DNA of 64,000 nucleotides from Symsagittifera roscoffensis (GCF_963678635.1 NC_087065.1:41353430-41417429), one strand, 5' to 3'. Positions 42,934-54,446 are shown, numbered from the stretch's first letter. The notes: generated by a model from the letters alone, not told the origin. Program-made: numbers and translations.

Positions 42934-44416
42934 CCACAGGCAATTCTCACTACTGCAAAATTGTTGTAATTTTGGGCGTAGTATTGTCCTAGTCTTGTTG
43001 TTATCTCCTTTGCTCGTGGGTTTTTGTCTCTGATGTTATCTCTGATGGTCTTCATAATTGGGTCTTTTTCAATGTTTGCTTCTATCAATTTTAAATTCAA
43101 AACTTCCGGCTGTTCAATCTTCTTCACTATTTTACTGTCTGATGGCACTATAGAGTAGATCCATTTGTCGTTTTGTACAAGTGGGTAAGATAAACCGGGG
43201 AACTGGTGTGGGAAGATGTTTTTTTTGTAATTAATTTTTTAGAATTAGTCTGTTTAATATCAAGTTTTTCGGGTAGTATCATTTTAATATCGGAATCCGA
43301 ACTTACACTAGGAGGTTGATTTAGGCGGTTCAGTACAATGTTTAGGTTCACATTTCCAGAATTAGTTGATGTGTTGAAGATGGCCGAAGCTGGAGGATCA
43401 TTTTTTTCAGGCAAATTACTCATTCTTGTATATTTTAAGTTACTCAAATTATTCAGAATTAGGGGTTTGCTGCTGTAATTTTTTAAAGTAAAGGGCTTTT
43501 CACTGTAATCTTGTAAGATGGATGGTTTGCAACTGTAAATTTTTAACGTAGGAGAATTGCTGTTGTGATGATTCGAAATGAAAGGATTGAGATTGTAATT
43601 AATCAAACTTTTATGCTTGCAACTGTAACTTAAGCAATGAGAACAACATCTGAATCTCTTTCTTCGGTATTTGCATATTTCCGCCGGTATGCAAATATCT
43701 CGACGCTGATTGGTTAACCGCCGGTTGCATGTAAACACGCCCTCTATTGAGCGTTCGTGCTCACGGTGAATCTTTGCATATTCGTCTTTTCTTTCATTCT
43801 CATTGGATGAAACTGGTTTCGTTGTGTCGAAACATGACTGTTCGCCCCCTACCGTCGGTTTTGGCTTAATTTTATTCACTTTCTGACCCCTAGGCTTCAA
43901 TTTATCCTTGGACCTCAATGCCGCGTATATCATTCTTATCTTCGCTACTGTAAAATTTTCATCGTAATGACTTGTCTCGGGTGCCTCTGCGGACGGAAAC
44001 CGAGACAAATAGTCAGGCTTCCCCATTTTCGACCCTTGTCTATGTTCAACTTTAAAGTCGTATGGCACCAGTCGATCATACCATCGAGTTAATCGACTGA
44101 AAAACGTTTTATTTCCTTTTGGCGACGAATTCAACAATGTAAGTAGCGCTTTATGATCAGATATGATTGTGAAATACCGGCCGTATATATAATTTCGAAA
44201 GTGTTCCGTGGTCCACACTACCGCGAGTAATTCTAATTCGTTCGTAGAGTGTTTTTTCTCAGCCGGATTAAGGTAACGGGATGCAAACGAAATCGGATGC
44301 CACCCGGATGCGCAATAATGTTCTAGCACGGCCCCTAAACCATCGTGACTAGCGTCACAAATAATTCTAGTTTCACGGTGAATGTCGAAATGTCGTAATT
44401 TGACAAAATTTTCCAC
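42918..44416 (-). pseudogene. Ty3-A RNase H and linker (copy A, frameshifted)
   Basis: The 422-codon frame 43148-44416 starts within RNase H: ICDASHDGLGAVL (Asp), HSTNELELLAVVW (Glu) and ISDHKALLTLL (Asp) are the catalytic blocks of the Ty3/gypsy domain, followed by FSRLTRWYDRLVPYDF and GSKMGKPDYLSR. A long linker follows with a 10-residue repeat (YSCKPSILQD and variants). Near 43219 a run of 8 T breaks the frame. Copy B has 9 T and stays open to 52869. The remainder continues in 42918-43148. Confidence 0.9.
43440..43640 (-). repeat. 30-bp coding repeats in the RNase H-integrase linker
   Basis: Three clear consecutive 10-residue units are encoded: YSCKPSILQD, YSEKPFTLKN and YSSKPLILNN. More decayed units lie before them (YSCKHKSLIN, YNLNPFISNH). 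The same array is at 53393-53593 in copy B. Confidence 0.75.
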
Positions 44417-44494
44417 CAGCGATTTTAATTGTTGGAACGCATTTTCGCAAACGGGCGTCCAGACAAAATCGTTATTTTGACTCAGTAGTGGCCT

Positions 44495-44869
44495 TTAAGG
44501 TGCGCTTAATTCTGCGAGTTTGGGTAAAAATTTGTGTAAACTGTGTAGTGAACCCATTAAAGATTTCAACTGCTTTCGAGATTTTGGGGTTTTCAGGTCT
44601 TCTATTGCTTGTGTTTTCCTTACTAGAGGCGTGATACCACTTTCCCCAATCCGATATCCGAGCCATTCGCACTCTGTTTTTGCAAATTCACATTTCCGCA
44701 GTTTTAACGCGACATTGGAGACATCCAGATTTTTCAATATCTTTTCCACCAACGCAATGTGTTCGATCTTAGTTCCTTTTGAAGTAATTAAGATATCATC
44801 TATAAATGCGTTAGCTTGAGGAAATTCCTTAATTAAATTATCAATTACTTTTTGGATTTCTGCCGGCAT
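44495..44869 (-). pseudogene. Ty3-A RT, palm and thumb part (copy A)
   Basis: The 124-codon frame contains MPAEIQKVIDNL, the active-site box AFIDDILITSKG, then CEFAKTECEWLGYRI and LKSLMGSLHSLHKFLP in canonical order. It follows the LD-containing frame 44895-45173 after a frame break near 44880. A second frame break leads to RNase H at 44416. Confidence 0.9.
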
Positions 44870-44894
44870 TGACGTAAGTCCGTAAAATCCGTTT

Positions 44895-45416
44895 TTAAAA
44901 CGATAAGTCCCAGTGGATTTCCCACCGACTAGTGAAAAATTGCACTGCTCGCTCGTTTTTTTGTTCTAAAGCAACTTGTCCGTACGCATATGTGAAATCC
45001 AACGTTGTAAAGTATACATTTCCCGCTTTTTTCTCCGCGATAATCTGACTTACTCCTTCTACTAGTTCGTCAATATTTGGCATTTGGTACTTATTCTTGT
45101 GTACCTGCTTGTTCAATTCTCTTGATTCCAGCGCTAATTTTATACTTCCATCTTTTTTTTTTACTGTAATCACGATAGGGGAGACGAAATACTTATCTTA
45201 GCACTTTTGTAATTTTACGATACGCCCTTCATTTATCAGCCGATGAATTTCTTTATCCACCTTATTTTGTAGACTGATAGGCACCCTGCGCCCTTTTTGT
45301 TGTATAGGCCTCAAATTTTCAAAAAATTTAGCTCTTACTTTCGCATTCCGGATCTTCCCTATTCTAGTAAAAAAAATTTGGGTACAACTTACAGAAGTAT
45401 GTTTGCAATTCGTCAT
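44895..45416 (-). pseudogene. Ty3-A RT, fingers and first catalytic block (copy A)
   Basis: The frame 45198-45416 holds ISLQNKVDKEIHRLINEGRI. The frame 44895-45173 holds VKKKDGSIKLALESRELN, KYQMPNIDELVEGV and YFTTLDFTYAYGQVAL, where the Asp after Leu is the first catalytic residue. The two are separated by an in-frame stop near 45196. The RT copies element RNA into DNA in cytoplasmic particles. Confidence 0.9.
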
Positions 45417-45720
45417 ATTCCTCCTCCTCTTGACTGATCCCTTCCCCTGTGATTCCCATCACTTTCTTCCGTTGGACTAACTCGAGTACCAGGGTGCCCA
45501 TCAGATTGCGCCCCAGGATTGACTGATGATTTCCGGATATTACAGACACTTGTGCTGGTGCTGCCCAGCCGTTTAATGACATCATCACTGTTACCTTCCC
45601 CAGTATGTTTATTCGATTGTTATTGTAATCCAAAAATTCATCTTTTGAAGGCTGTAGTTGAATATTCGCCTTACCTAACGCTGTTTTTTGGTCCGTTATG
45701 CTGAAAATCATCAGAGGGAT
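45364..45720 (-). pseudogene. Ty3-A aspartic protease (copy A, frame break at active site)
   Basis: The active-site start WLWIDS is encoded at the end of the gag frame, and the rest (ITDQKTALG, then ILGRNLMGTL, the ILG block) in the frame 45364-45711, offset by -1. Where D-[ST]-G is expected the gag frame reads D-S-E and stops. There is no canonical slippery heptamer at the site, so a lost base is more likely than programmed frameshifting. Copy B has the same break. Confidence 0.8.
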
Positions 45721-46933
45721 TCACTATCTATCCACAACCACATCTTCTTTCCTGACACCTCAACCTGAACGCGGACCCCAGGGATCTTCAGTTCAGTCTC
45801 ATTCTTCTTCCTTTTTATTGAAATTACCATGTAGTCGTCCGATCCTGACGTCATGGATTCATTTTCCACGCTCCCCTGCTGGTTCACCCACGACACTGGA
45901 TCTTCATCCAAGTCATTTACGTTCTGCGTACTCTGATGATGCTCATTTTCATTTCTAACCAATCCGACTCGTCCTCGTCCTTTCCATTGGTTAGTACCTC
46001 TTCTAATTCCTCGACATGTTCGTTCAAAATGTCCCAATTTTCGGCACGAGTTACATGTTGCTCCCTTTGCAGGACAACTTGCGATGTGATCAAGGTTAAA
46101 TTCTGGTGCGTCGCAATTGTAACACCTACGGTTATTGCCGCTTCCCCCACTACTACTTGATCCTTGGGTGTATGCTCCAAGTCCCCCACGTTCTCGACCT
46201 CGAAAAAATCCTTGTCCCCTTCTTATGTTAATTACCGGTTCCTGTTTTATTGAAATTGCCGGAGCTGTTGAAGCTGTTTTTCCCGTATATGATTTGTATG
46301 CGCGCTCACCACGTTCATATGATAAGGCGATCCGGTAGACTTCCTCAGGTAACTTTGTTGATCGTGATAATTCTCGTTGGCAATCCGATTCCCGCATATT
46401 CATAATGAAAATATCACGAACAGTTTCGGCCGCATTTGCAAAATCCCATCTACCTGCTAGGGCGCTTAGTTCCGCGTGGATTTTTTCGAACGTTTCGTTC
46501 TCACATTGTTTTCGTCCGTAGAAAAGTCCCCGTTCATGAGTTACATTCCGCTCACGTTGCAAAACACTTTGCATCTCATCCAGGACCCGTGGGTACCGTA
46601 CCATTTTAATATTAACCGTCGGTTTCCGTGCTTTGAATATCCGTTGCGCCTCGTCTCCGATACAAAGATATAGGTTAGACTTTAACTTCTTTTCCGAATC
46701 GAGACGGTTTTTCCCATTGACTTCTTCAGGCAACGCCGTGATAGCCGCCGCATTTAGAGTATTCGCAAAATAGAAATCATCGTGATCAATGTCGTATTTT
46801 GCTATCATCCCCCAGTGAAATTTAATTATCCACTCCTCCCAGTAAACTGGAGGTTCCGGTGTTCGTGTTTCCCAAAATGCTACTATGTTTAGTGGATTTT
46901 TCCCCCTCCTTTTTTCTCTGCTGGCTGCGCCAT
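45711..46933 (-). pseudogene. Ty3-A gag (copy A)
   Basis: The main frame is 45711-46808 (365 codons from an internal Met). Codons stay open upstream almost to the primer-binding site, while the ATG made by the LTR/primer-site junction (complement of 46931-46933) begins MAQPAEK in a frame that closes after 14 codons, so a one-base shift separates start and body. The body has a capsid-like helical region, an Arg/Gly/Ser-rich stretch, then two knuckles: CYNC...H...C (CX2CX8HX3C) and CNSCRKLGHFERTC (CX2CX4HX4C). Its role is particle assembly and RNA packaging. The C-terminus runs into protease. Confidence 0.9.
46915..46932 (-). other. Ty3-A primer-binding site (copy A)
   Basis: On the minus strand TGGCGCAGCCAGCAGAGA follows the LTR CA end with no spacer. 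TGGCGCAG-type sites fit a tRNA ending CTGCGCCA. The tRNA-Ser primers of some insect Ty3 elements are of this type, but the tRNA here is unverified. Confidence 0.75.
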
Positions 46934-47183
46934 GTTAAAGTCGTAACTTAAGAAAATCAAAAAGGTTGTTGATAAGTTGTATTGTAGACAAACTGTTAGG
47001 CATCAAATCGAAATCTTACTGCACTCTTTTATTTTAGATCCCATCGGACATTAGAGATCGCAAGGTCACGACAGCAGGTCCCAGACAGAAAGAACAATTG
47101 ATAGCACTTACATAAACTCAAACTGGTTTCTATCTTGAACAATTGATAGCACTAACATAAACTCAAAACTGGTCCCTATCTCA
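46933..47183 (-). repeat. Ty3-A 5' LTR (copy A)
   Basis: 251 bp, TG...CA on the minus strand. Differences from the 3' LTR include CTTAAG against CTTTAG, GTTGTATTG against GTTGCATTG, GTTAGGCA against GTTAGTCA, TATTTTAG against TATTTCAG, one C fewer in a C run, and CTAACAT against CTTACAT. Confidence 0.95.
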
Positions 47184-48008
47184 TAACCTCATTCTTCCCA
47201 CTTCGTCCAGAAAGGTATTAATTTTTATCAAGCAAAATTTTTGGGGAATTGACTGATTTCTTTTGAGACACATATACTCATCTGGCAAGCTCTTTTTCTC
47301 TTCCAGTCTAATTGTAGCTTCTTCTGCTTTCCTTCGTTCTTCTACTTGAAGCGTCTGAAAAAAGTTTCCTCCAAAACCAAAACAAAACGCCACATCTTTT
47401 CTTTTATTTCTAGAAAAGCACTGAAGCTTTTCCAAAAAAAATGTGGTTCAACGAGTTGTGTGAAATTGAGCAGTGTGACCGTTTCAATCATTTTGTCGGG
47501 TTGGTTCTGGTTGTTAGAGAACACGCGATTGGAGAGGCCAAGCTGATTTTCGATGGCCTTGCCAAGCGAGCCCTGTTACCAATCGCTTGCTATCAAAACC
47601 AAAAAAATCGTTCCTCTGATTCCAATGAGGACTGTTTGGTCCAATTGAGGCTCATTTTTCCATTCATAGTTGTAAAAAGTTCAAGAATCTCCGCTATTCT
47701 GATCGCCACAAACATTAATTGTTTCTTGTTGGCAGCATGAATCCAGTGGAGTACCGTGATTGTCTGTCTAATTGTGTGGTTTATCGATTTCAAAATCAAA
47801 ATCGTTCTTGGTTTAAAATTTCAATTGAAGACGAGCGGAGCGTAGAGCTGCTTGTGCATCAGTATGGACAGCTGACGCACCAGTGCTGTTCAGCATTTTC
47901 CAATCACAAATGGCGGCTTTTATTTGCTGCAAAGCATATTACATCGAGTTAAGCATCGGAGAATAATGACTGCTGGTAGATTTGTAATTATCGTCTAGGT
48001 ATTGATGA
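47184..48008 (-). pseudogene. BEL/Pao RNase H end and integrase start (copy A)
   Basis: The minus-strand frame 47593-47799 shows VLHWIHAANKKQLMFVAIRI, the BEL/Pao RNase H block V-L-x-W-I followed by F-V-x-x-R-[IV]. The frame 47181-47435 shows FLDEVGRMRL, the start of the integrase zinc region (family pattern FLDE.G..RVGGRL). The gene is cut here by Ty3-A. The first LTR bases supply a stop, and the BEL/Pao frame resumes below 40403. In copy A the upstream RT is absent because the tandem-duplication junction is at 48008. Confidence 0.8.
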
Positions 48009-48052
48009 CATAAAAAAATTAAATGAAATAAAATAAAATGAAAATTATTTTA
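48009..48052. other. junction filler of tandem duplication 2
   Basis: 44 bp lie between copy A and copy B. The first 38 bp (CATAAAAAAATTAAATGAAA onward) match 37594-37631 exactly. The last six bases (ATTTTA) are unexplained. Copy B then starts at AGCACAAATATTCCG. Confidence 0.85.
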
Positions 48053-48077
48053 AGCACAAATATTCCGTTACTTTAGT

Positions 48078-48514
48078 GTTGAAAGTAGGAACAAGACTGC
48101 TTCTATCAGGGCGAAGCCCTGAATGTTCCGACTGCCTTTTAGAGTTTATGGAGCAGCATTAATAACATAAAAAAATTAAATGAAATAAAATAAAATGAAA
48201 ATTTTTTCTTCTAAAATTTGAAATTTTTTAAATGAAGATCATAACCCCACACGCCATATAAAGTAGAAAAGGATAGATTTCGCTCCTTGTAACAAATCAA
48301 TTATGGCAAATCAGCTTCTTTCAACCAATTTGGAACGATTTCTAAGACGGATTAAATCTCCGCCTACGCATTAATAGCGCGAAATATATCGCGCGTTAAT
48401 TGTCCAAAATTGGCCACAATGGCAATCTTTAAACCCCCATAAGCTTACGAAAAAAAATCACAGGTGTAATATCTTTTCAAATTTAAGTTCAGGACAACAA
48501 TACCTTTTGTTACA
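48078..48514 (-). repeat. family H repeat, truncated, reversed (copy B)
   Basis: This is the duplicate of 37506-37942, with the same truncation and hairpin CAGGGCGAAGCCCTG. Confidence 0.85.
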
Positions 48515-49892
48515 ACATTACCCAACATTGCTCTTTTTTGAAGCCGAAGCCGCCTTGAGAAAAACTTAATTGTCGGTCAGCCAGAATTGGGTGTCCTAAA
48601 AAAAACTTGGGGTCGGCAGCGGGTCGAATCCCCAAGAAGTAACCTGTTCTGACAGCTCATCCAAGCTACCAGGGGCGGATTTAGTGGTGGCAATTTCTAA
48701 TTTAAAGTTAAAAAACGAATCTCCAACCCTATTTTTTTTTGCTTGTGATCTATTTGTTTTTTTGCCTAAGCAAAAATTTGTAAGAAAAAACAACAGAAAA
48801 AAGTTAAAATAGATGCCTGAGCAATTATTGTATTCTGGTTGCTCTTCTGTGTTAATCCCCATTATTTTAAAATTCTCTCTCGAAACTTTCATAAGTTTTA
48901 TTAATTTTTAGAACACTTCTCTCCTTGAATTGTTTCTCCTGATCACGGTTCGACTTTTTCCTAGCCGTTTTTTTTGGGAAAAAATTGAATTGGTCATTTA
49001 CAAGCGTTAATTTATGCCGAAAAATGTTTTCAACTGATTTAAATTTTTAAAACTTATTTTCCAATTTATGGTTTTGGGACTATTTCTTTTGTTTGCGAAA
49101 AATTCGCTTGTTTGTTCACAAAATTAAAAAAAAAATGAAATGTTGTTTTTCCTGGAGGTAGCCTGTTTGTGTTGACTTCTTCTTCCTGTACAATCTTAGG
49201 TCCAGACTCTACAGGCATTTAATCAGACATTGCAGACTAGACTTATTTTCATACAATGCAGACTTAAGTTCTTATTTGAAGACTTGTGTTATTCTACTCA
49301 GTAATAAGGATCATTACGCCGGACGTGATCTGCTCAATCAGTCTGGCAATAGTTTTCCGAAGGTTGAAAACTAACCCAAAGGACTGTATCTACAAGATGA
49401 TCTAACCTTGATCAAAATCAAGAAAAGGAGGTACCGATTGCTGAATACTCAGTTTCTTTTCTGGTCTGCGGTTCAAGTTGCTACTTGAGTAATAAGAGCA
49501 AAGCTTTCAAAAACACAGGAGACGAACACCAATTTGGTTACATTTGAGTAACAAAAATGAAATAAAAACTAAATGGTAAAAAATTTATTGCCTTATAATG
49601 AGTGTGGGGTGTACTAGCACAACATGAAGCATCGTTTGAGCATGAAAAGTAATTTAGAGTCCCCGTTTTTGGGCCGAGAACCTTGTTCAGGCCCTAAGTG
49701 GTTTCAACTTTTGAACCAAAATGAAGAATCTGAACTTGTAAAACATCCGCACTTTAGGAGAGTTAAATTGAGCCAACAGAGCATAAAAAGACAAACTAGT
49801 ACGGTAGAAACAAAAGAATGTGTACTTCTTAAAATAACATGAGAAACATCAATTGCTGTAGTTTTTCTTTTTCAGAGTTGGTGCTGGCGTAA
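48515..49892. other. unassigned DNA of copy B
   Basis: Duplicate of 37943-39319, with a family T-like end near 48670 and an AGACTT motif cluster near 49203-49290. No BEL/Pao 3' LTR was found. Confidence 0.4.
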
Positions 49893-50603
49893 TTATCGCG
49901 AGCCCTGTTTTTCTCTGGAAAAATTCAGTATAGAAGAACGGCGCAATTTAATCAGAGGCTTTTTGTACATGCCTGTTGAAGTTATGTCTGTTGCTGTTCG
50001 AGTAACTCCGTCTTTTAAAAGAAATAATTCTATGACACGAGCCATTTTGTAGTCGATTCGCTTGACTGAATTAGGAATATACGTAACAGAGATCATTTGC
50101 AGACCAAAGATAAAGTAGTATTGGTTGAGTGCTCTGAAGTCATTTGGGTCGTTGCTCACAGTTGTACACTGTCTGGCATTCAAAGTTTGCTCCACTTGAC
50201 ACATCATTGTATGCAAATCACATTTGGTATAGATCGATAACCCAAACCTGCCAATATTGCTCAATTGCAGCTTCTAGACAAACGGTCCCAAGCACTACGA
50301 AAACGAGAAGCCCTAGAAAGGTTCAATCTCTATACAATATTTGTAGCATAAATTTCTCCTCTTTCCCTTGACTGTTCCAGCTTTTATAACTGCTCTTTCA
50401 GCTTTCTTGCAGCAGCTACGAGTTTGGTGCGGTTGCCACTCAGTATACTGGTTGGCTGCCCTCGTCGTTCAATGGTTTTTGAGGTGGCCGCTAGATACGA
50501 CTCCCTGTCAGGAAAGAGAGCGATTTCGATATGTATTGCATGCGTTGCAAGGCATGTGAATAGGCAACAATATCTTTCAATTTTTTTTCTCATAAAAATT
50601 ACT
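49893..50603 (-). pseudogene. BEL/Pao integrase, C-terminal half (copy B)
   Basis: Same two frames as copy A (50384-50593 and 49893-50264), with single-residue differences (for example LSIYTKC against LSIYNKC, HAIHIE against HAVHIE). It is physically linked through Ty3-A to the RT half at 57136-60014. Confidence 0.85.
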
Positions 50604-50975
50604 TCAATTGGTCCAAAATGGTCTCAATCGTTTCGGAGTGCTCTCGTTCCGGAAGAAGATCAGACATTATAAGTTTGCGTTTTCATCACGCATTCGGCCT
50701 CGCCCTTCGGCATCGCGCTTTTGTTCCGCACCCGACATAGCGCTTTCGGCATTTTATACAATGATTTTTTACATGTATCAACGAACTTCTGAGAAAAATT
50801 CTTCAGAATGTCTGTTGAACGGCACTTTTAGTATGTCCTTATACTGTTTCTAAAAGTGTTTTTTTTACTGTGCTTGTCGTCCAAAAACAATTGCTCAAAA
50901 TAAAATTTGGTATCCAGAAGTCTTAATTATTTCTGATCGTAGGGCCAATTTGAATGTCTGAATTTTCTTTTTAAC

Positions 50976-51227
50976 TGTTAAAGTCGTAACTTTAGAAAAT
51001 CAAAAAGGTTGTTGATAAGTTGCATTGTAGACAAACTGTTAGTCATCAAATCGAAATCTTACTGCACTCTTTTATTTCAGATCCCATCGGACATTAGAGA
51101 TCGCAAGGTCACGACAGCAGGTCCCCAGACAGAAAGAACAATTGATAGCACTTACATAAACTCAAACTGGTTTCTATCTTGAACAATTGATAGCACTTAC
51201 ATAAACTCAAAACTGGTCCCTATCTCA
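50976..51227 (-). repeat. Ty3-A 3' LTR (copy B)
   Basis: 252 bp. At every position that differs between the two LTRs it carries the same base as the 3' LTR of copy A. Confidence 0.95.
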
Positions 51228-51400
51228 TTCGGGCAACCACAAATAAAATTTAGAGCGTAGATATAAACCTTATCAACTCACTGTTACTTTTTCTATTGTA
51301 TAATGGTACTAGTTAAGTTTTAGTTTACATTGAGTTTTCTCACCCGCCAAACCTCTCTTAAGGTTTTCTTTCTCCCTTTTCTTTTTCTTGTCAGTGGTCC

Positions 51401-52120
51401 TCAGTTGTGTTCTATTCGGTGGATCATAACTCCCCCCCCCCCCATTTTGTCAACTCCGCGTCTCTGTCGTGTTGATTTCCTCTTCGCTGTTTCACACTGG
51501 TTTTTATTTCGTTTTCCACCGACGGATCTTGGTGATCTCTCCCTAGCCGACGGTACATCATTTCCTTCGTTCGGCGCACTTTTCATTGGTTCGTTTCGCT
51601 CGATTTCCCACCCGCTATCTTCTTTGTCCTCGCTCTCGTCCGCACTGTACTCCACTATCCGTTGTTTCGTCGATCTTCTTGCGTTCTCCATTGCGACCCG
51701 ATCCTTCTCGGCTTTTCGCTTATACTTTTTGGATTCGCTTGGGCCCAGGGTACTATGTACATTTCTACTCGGTCCTGGGATGCACTCATTGCTTCTACTC
51801 TCAATTAGGCTTTCTTCAGCCGCCGATCTAAAAGAAACACCACTCTGCCTTAGTAACGACCCTTTTTCCATCTGCCCCGTATGCTTAGTCAATTTTTCAA
51901 TTTTTAATGGCAAACGTTTATACCTTCTTGGGGCCTTTGGATCCGTTTTTCCAGTCCTCTTGTAAACGGTCGTTGAACTGGTCTTATGCTTTTTGAGCCA
52001 TGTTGGAGTTTTCGGTGGACTTATTTCCTTGGGGTCAACTACTTCCGGAGCCTTGGGATCCGCTACCACATCGTCATCCAAAATGATTGGAGCTTTCCTA
52101 TTTTGTGGAGCGTACAACAA
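51401..52120 (-). pseudogene. Ty3-A pol charged tail (copy B)
   Basis: A 239-codon frame, the same as copy A up to the C run (12 C here against 10 C), after which it reads a short different end. His to Tyr (KKHKRK to KKYKRK) and Glu to Gly changes also distinguish it. The C-run difference shows how poorly the frame end is fixed. Confidence 0.6.
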
Positions 52121-52179
52121 ATCACTTCTCTTCTCCCAATCTAGGGTGAGTTCTACTTCCGGGAGATTTCCCGCCTTGT

Positions 52180-52884
52180 CTAAACAAGATAATTTTTGGT
52201 TAACAACATTGTTCCACGTAACGCGCTGAGCGCACGGGATATCATTGCTCCAAATTTATAGTTCTTATTTTCCTGAAGATAAGTTAACACGTAGTTTTTT
52301 ATCGACCCAATAGTTCGTTCAACCATTCCTGTCGCGCGATGATCCCTAACCGGAGATTTAATAAGTTCGATACCTTCGTAGTTACAGAAACTTTGAATTT
52401 CATTTGAGAAAAAACCAGTAGCCTGAATGTGCAAGTAGCATGTGCCAGTAGCATGTGCAATTTCCTTGGGTGCCCATGAGTATTTATGTACTTCCTTAGG
52501 AACTTCAATACATTTTTGGATTTGTTGCTTGAACAAAAATACGCCGACGGCCAATGCGAGAAAGTATCTACTGGTACAAATACATACTTTTTCCGACCCC
52601 TTACATATTTTACTGGGCCCCAGAAATCTAATTGGACCAAATCATTTGGTTCCTTAGGCACATAATTTCCCCCATGTCACTTTTGGAATGTCCGGTTTAA
52701 GGTTTTTAAATGCGTCTAAGCAACTTTTGCAGTATTTTGCTGTAGCAGCGATGTTCCGATGCATAAGGGGAATCCACATGTCTTTTGCGGCTGCAAACAT
52801 TTTGTCACGCCCATGATGGTTGTAATGTAGACGTTTTAGAATTGCTGATGACAGATCCTTCGGTATTGCTAACTGGCCCTCCAT
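52180..52884 (-). pseudogene. Ty3-A integrase (copy B, single core)
   Basis: Zinc domain frame 52654-52884 (HYNHHGRDKM ... KYCKSC), core frames 52299-52661 (LDFWGPV) and 52180-52554 (GMVER). The same internal frame break and missing Asp as in copy A are present, but the core occurs once. Confidence 0.85.
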
Positions 52885-54368
52885 CCACAGGCAATTCTCA
52901 CTACTGCAAAATTGTTGTAATTTTGGGCGTAGTATTGTCCTAGTCTTGTTGTTATCTCCTTTGCTCGTGGGTTTTTGTCTCTGATGTTATCTCTGATGGT
53001 CTTCATAATTGGGTCTTTTTCAATGTTTGCTTCTATCAATTTTAAATTCAAAACTTCCGGCTGTTCAATCTTCTTCACTATTTTACTGTCTGATGGCACT
53101 ATAGAGTAGATCCATTTGTCGTTTTGTACAAGTGGGTAAGATAAACCGGGGAACTGGTGTGGGAAGATGTTTTTTTTTGTAATTAATTTTTTAGAATTAG
53201 TCTGTTTAATATCAAGTTTTTCGGGTAGTATCATTTTAATATCGGAATCCGAACTTACACTAGGAGGTTGATTTAGGCGGTTCAGTACAATGTTTAGGTT
53301 CACATTTCCAGAATTAGTTGATGTGTTGAAGATGGCCGAAGCTGGAGGATCATTTTTTTCAGGCAAATTACTCATTCTTGTATATTTTAAGTTACTCAAA
53401 TTATTCAGAATTAGGGGTTTGCTGCTGTAATTTTTTAAAGTAAAGGGCTTTTCACTGTAATCTTGTAAGATGGATGGTTTGCAACTGTAAATTTTTAACG
53501 TAGGAGAATTGCTGTTGTGATGATTCGAAATGAAAGGATTGAGATTGTAATTAATCAAACTTTTATGCTTGCAACTGTAACTTAAGCAATGAGAACAACA
53601 TCTGAATCTCTTTCTTCGGTATTTGCATATTTCCGCCGGTATGCAAATATCTCGACGCTGATTGGTTAACCGCCGGTTGCATGTAAACACGCCCTCTATT
53701 GAGCGTTCGTGCTCACGGTGAATCTTTGCATATTCGTCTTTTCTTTCATTCTCATTGGATGAAACTGGTTTCGTTGTGTCGAAACATGACTGTTCGCCCC
53801 CTACCGTCGGTTTTGGCTTAATTTTATTCACTTTCTGACCCCTAGGCTTCAATTTATCCTTGGACCTCAATGCCGCGTATATCATTCTTATCTTCGCTAC
53901 TGTAAAATTTTCATCGTAATGACTTGTCTCGGGTGCCTCTGCGGACGGAAACCGAGACAAATAGTCAGGCATCCCCATTTTCGACCCTTGTCTATGTTCA
54001 ACTTTAAAGTCGTATGGCACCAGTCGATCATACCATCGAGTTAATCGACTGAAAAACGTTTTATTTCCTTTTGGCGACGAATTCAACAATGTAAGTAGCG
54101 CTTTATGATCAGATATGATTGTGAAATACCGGCCGTATATATAATTTCGAAAGTGTTCCGTGGTCCACACTACCGCGAGTAATTCTAATTCGTTCGTAGA
54201 GTGTTTTTTCTCAGCCGGATTAAGGTAACAGGATGCAAACGAAATCGGATGCCACCCGGATGCGCAATAATGTTCTAGCACGGCCCCTAAACCATCGTGA
54301 CTAGCGTCACAAATAATTCTAGTTTCACGGTGAATGTCGAAATGTCGTAATTTGACAAAATTTTCCAC
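52869..54368 (-). pseudogene. Ty3-A RNase H and linker (copy B, 499 codons)
   Basis: This is the longest open frame in the window. It starts in RNase H (ICDASHDGLGAVL, NELELLAVVW, ISDHKALL), passes the 10-residue repeats, and stays open through SDSKIVKKIEQPEVLNLKLI to GQYYAQNYNNFAVV just before the integrase zinc domain. Compared with copy A it has 9 T instead of 8 in the run near 53170, and S-C-Y for S-R-Y and G-M-P for G-K-P changes. It lacks the RT part, which is in other frames. Confidence 0.9.
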
Positions 54369-54446
54369 CAGCGATTTTAATTGTTGGAACGCATTTTCGC
54401 AAACGGGCGTCCAGACAAAATCGTTATTTTGACTCAGTAGTGGCCT

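Larger units (their letters stand above)
40404..47183 (-). mobile_element. Ty3/gypsy element Ty3-A, copy A
   Basis: Read on the minus strand: 5' LTR (47183-46933), primer-binding site, gag, protease, RT, RNase H with a repeat-bearing linker, integrase (zinc part, then the core twice because of the 623-bp duplication), charged tail, 3' LTR (40655-40404), with TAAC on both sides. The domain order and F-I-DD box define Ty3/gypsy. There is no envelope gene. Disabling changes are a frame break at the protease active site, frame breaks within RT and integrase, and loss of the second integrase Asp. It inserted into a BEL/Pao integrase gene in the same orientation. Confidence 0.95.
37481..48008. repeat. 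tandem duplication 2, copy A
   Basis: This is a direct repeat of 48053-57960, almost identical throughout (offset 10,572 before and 9,952 after the internal 623-bp duplication unique to this copy). It carries part of an H element, about 1.3 kb of unassigned DNA, the BEL/Pao integrase end, the whole of Ty3-A, and the BEL/Pao RNase H/integrase start. Differences are scattered single bases and run-length changes. Confidence 0.95.

Noticed and set aside
45705-45730. Programmed -1 frameshift between gag and protease
   Set aside because: No canonical slippery heptamer is present, and the break falls on the active-site Asp-Ser-Gly itself, so a lost base is simpler.
40404-47183. Possible envelope gene making Ty3-A an errantivirus
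   Set aside because: The only open frame after integrase is a hydrophilic, charged tail without signal peptide, transmembrane helix or fusion-peptide-like segment.
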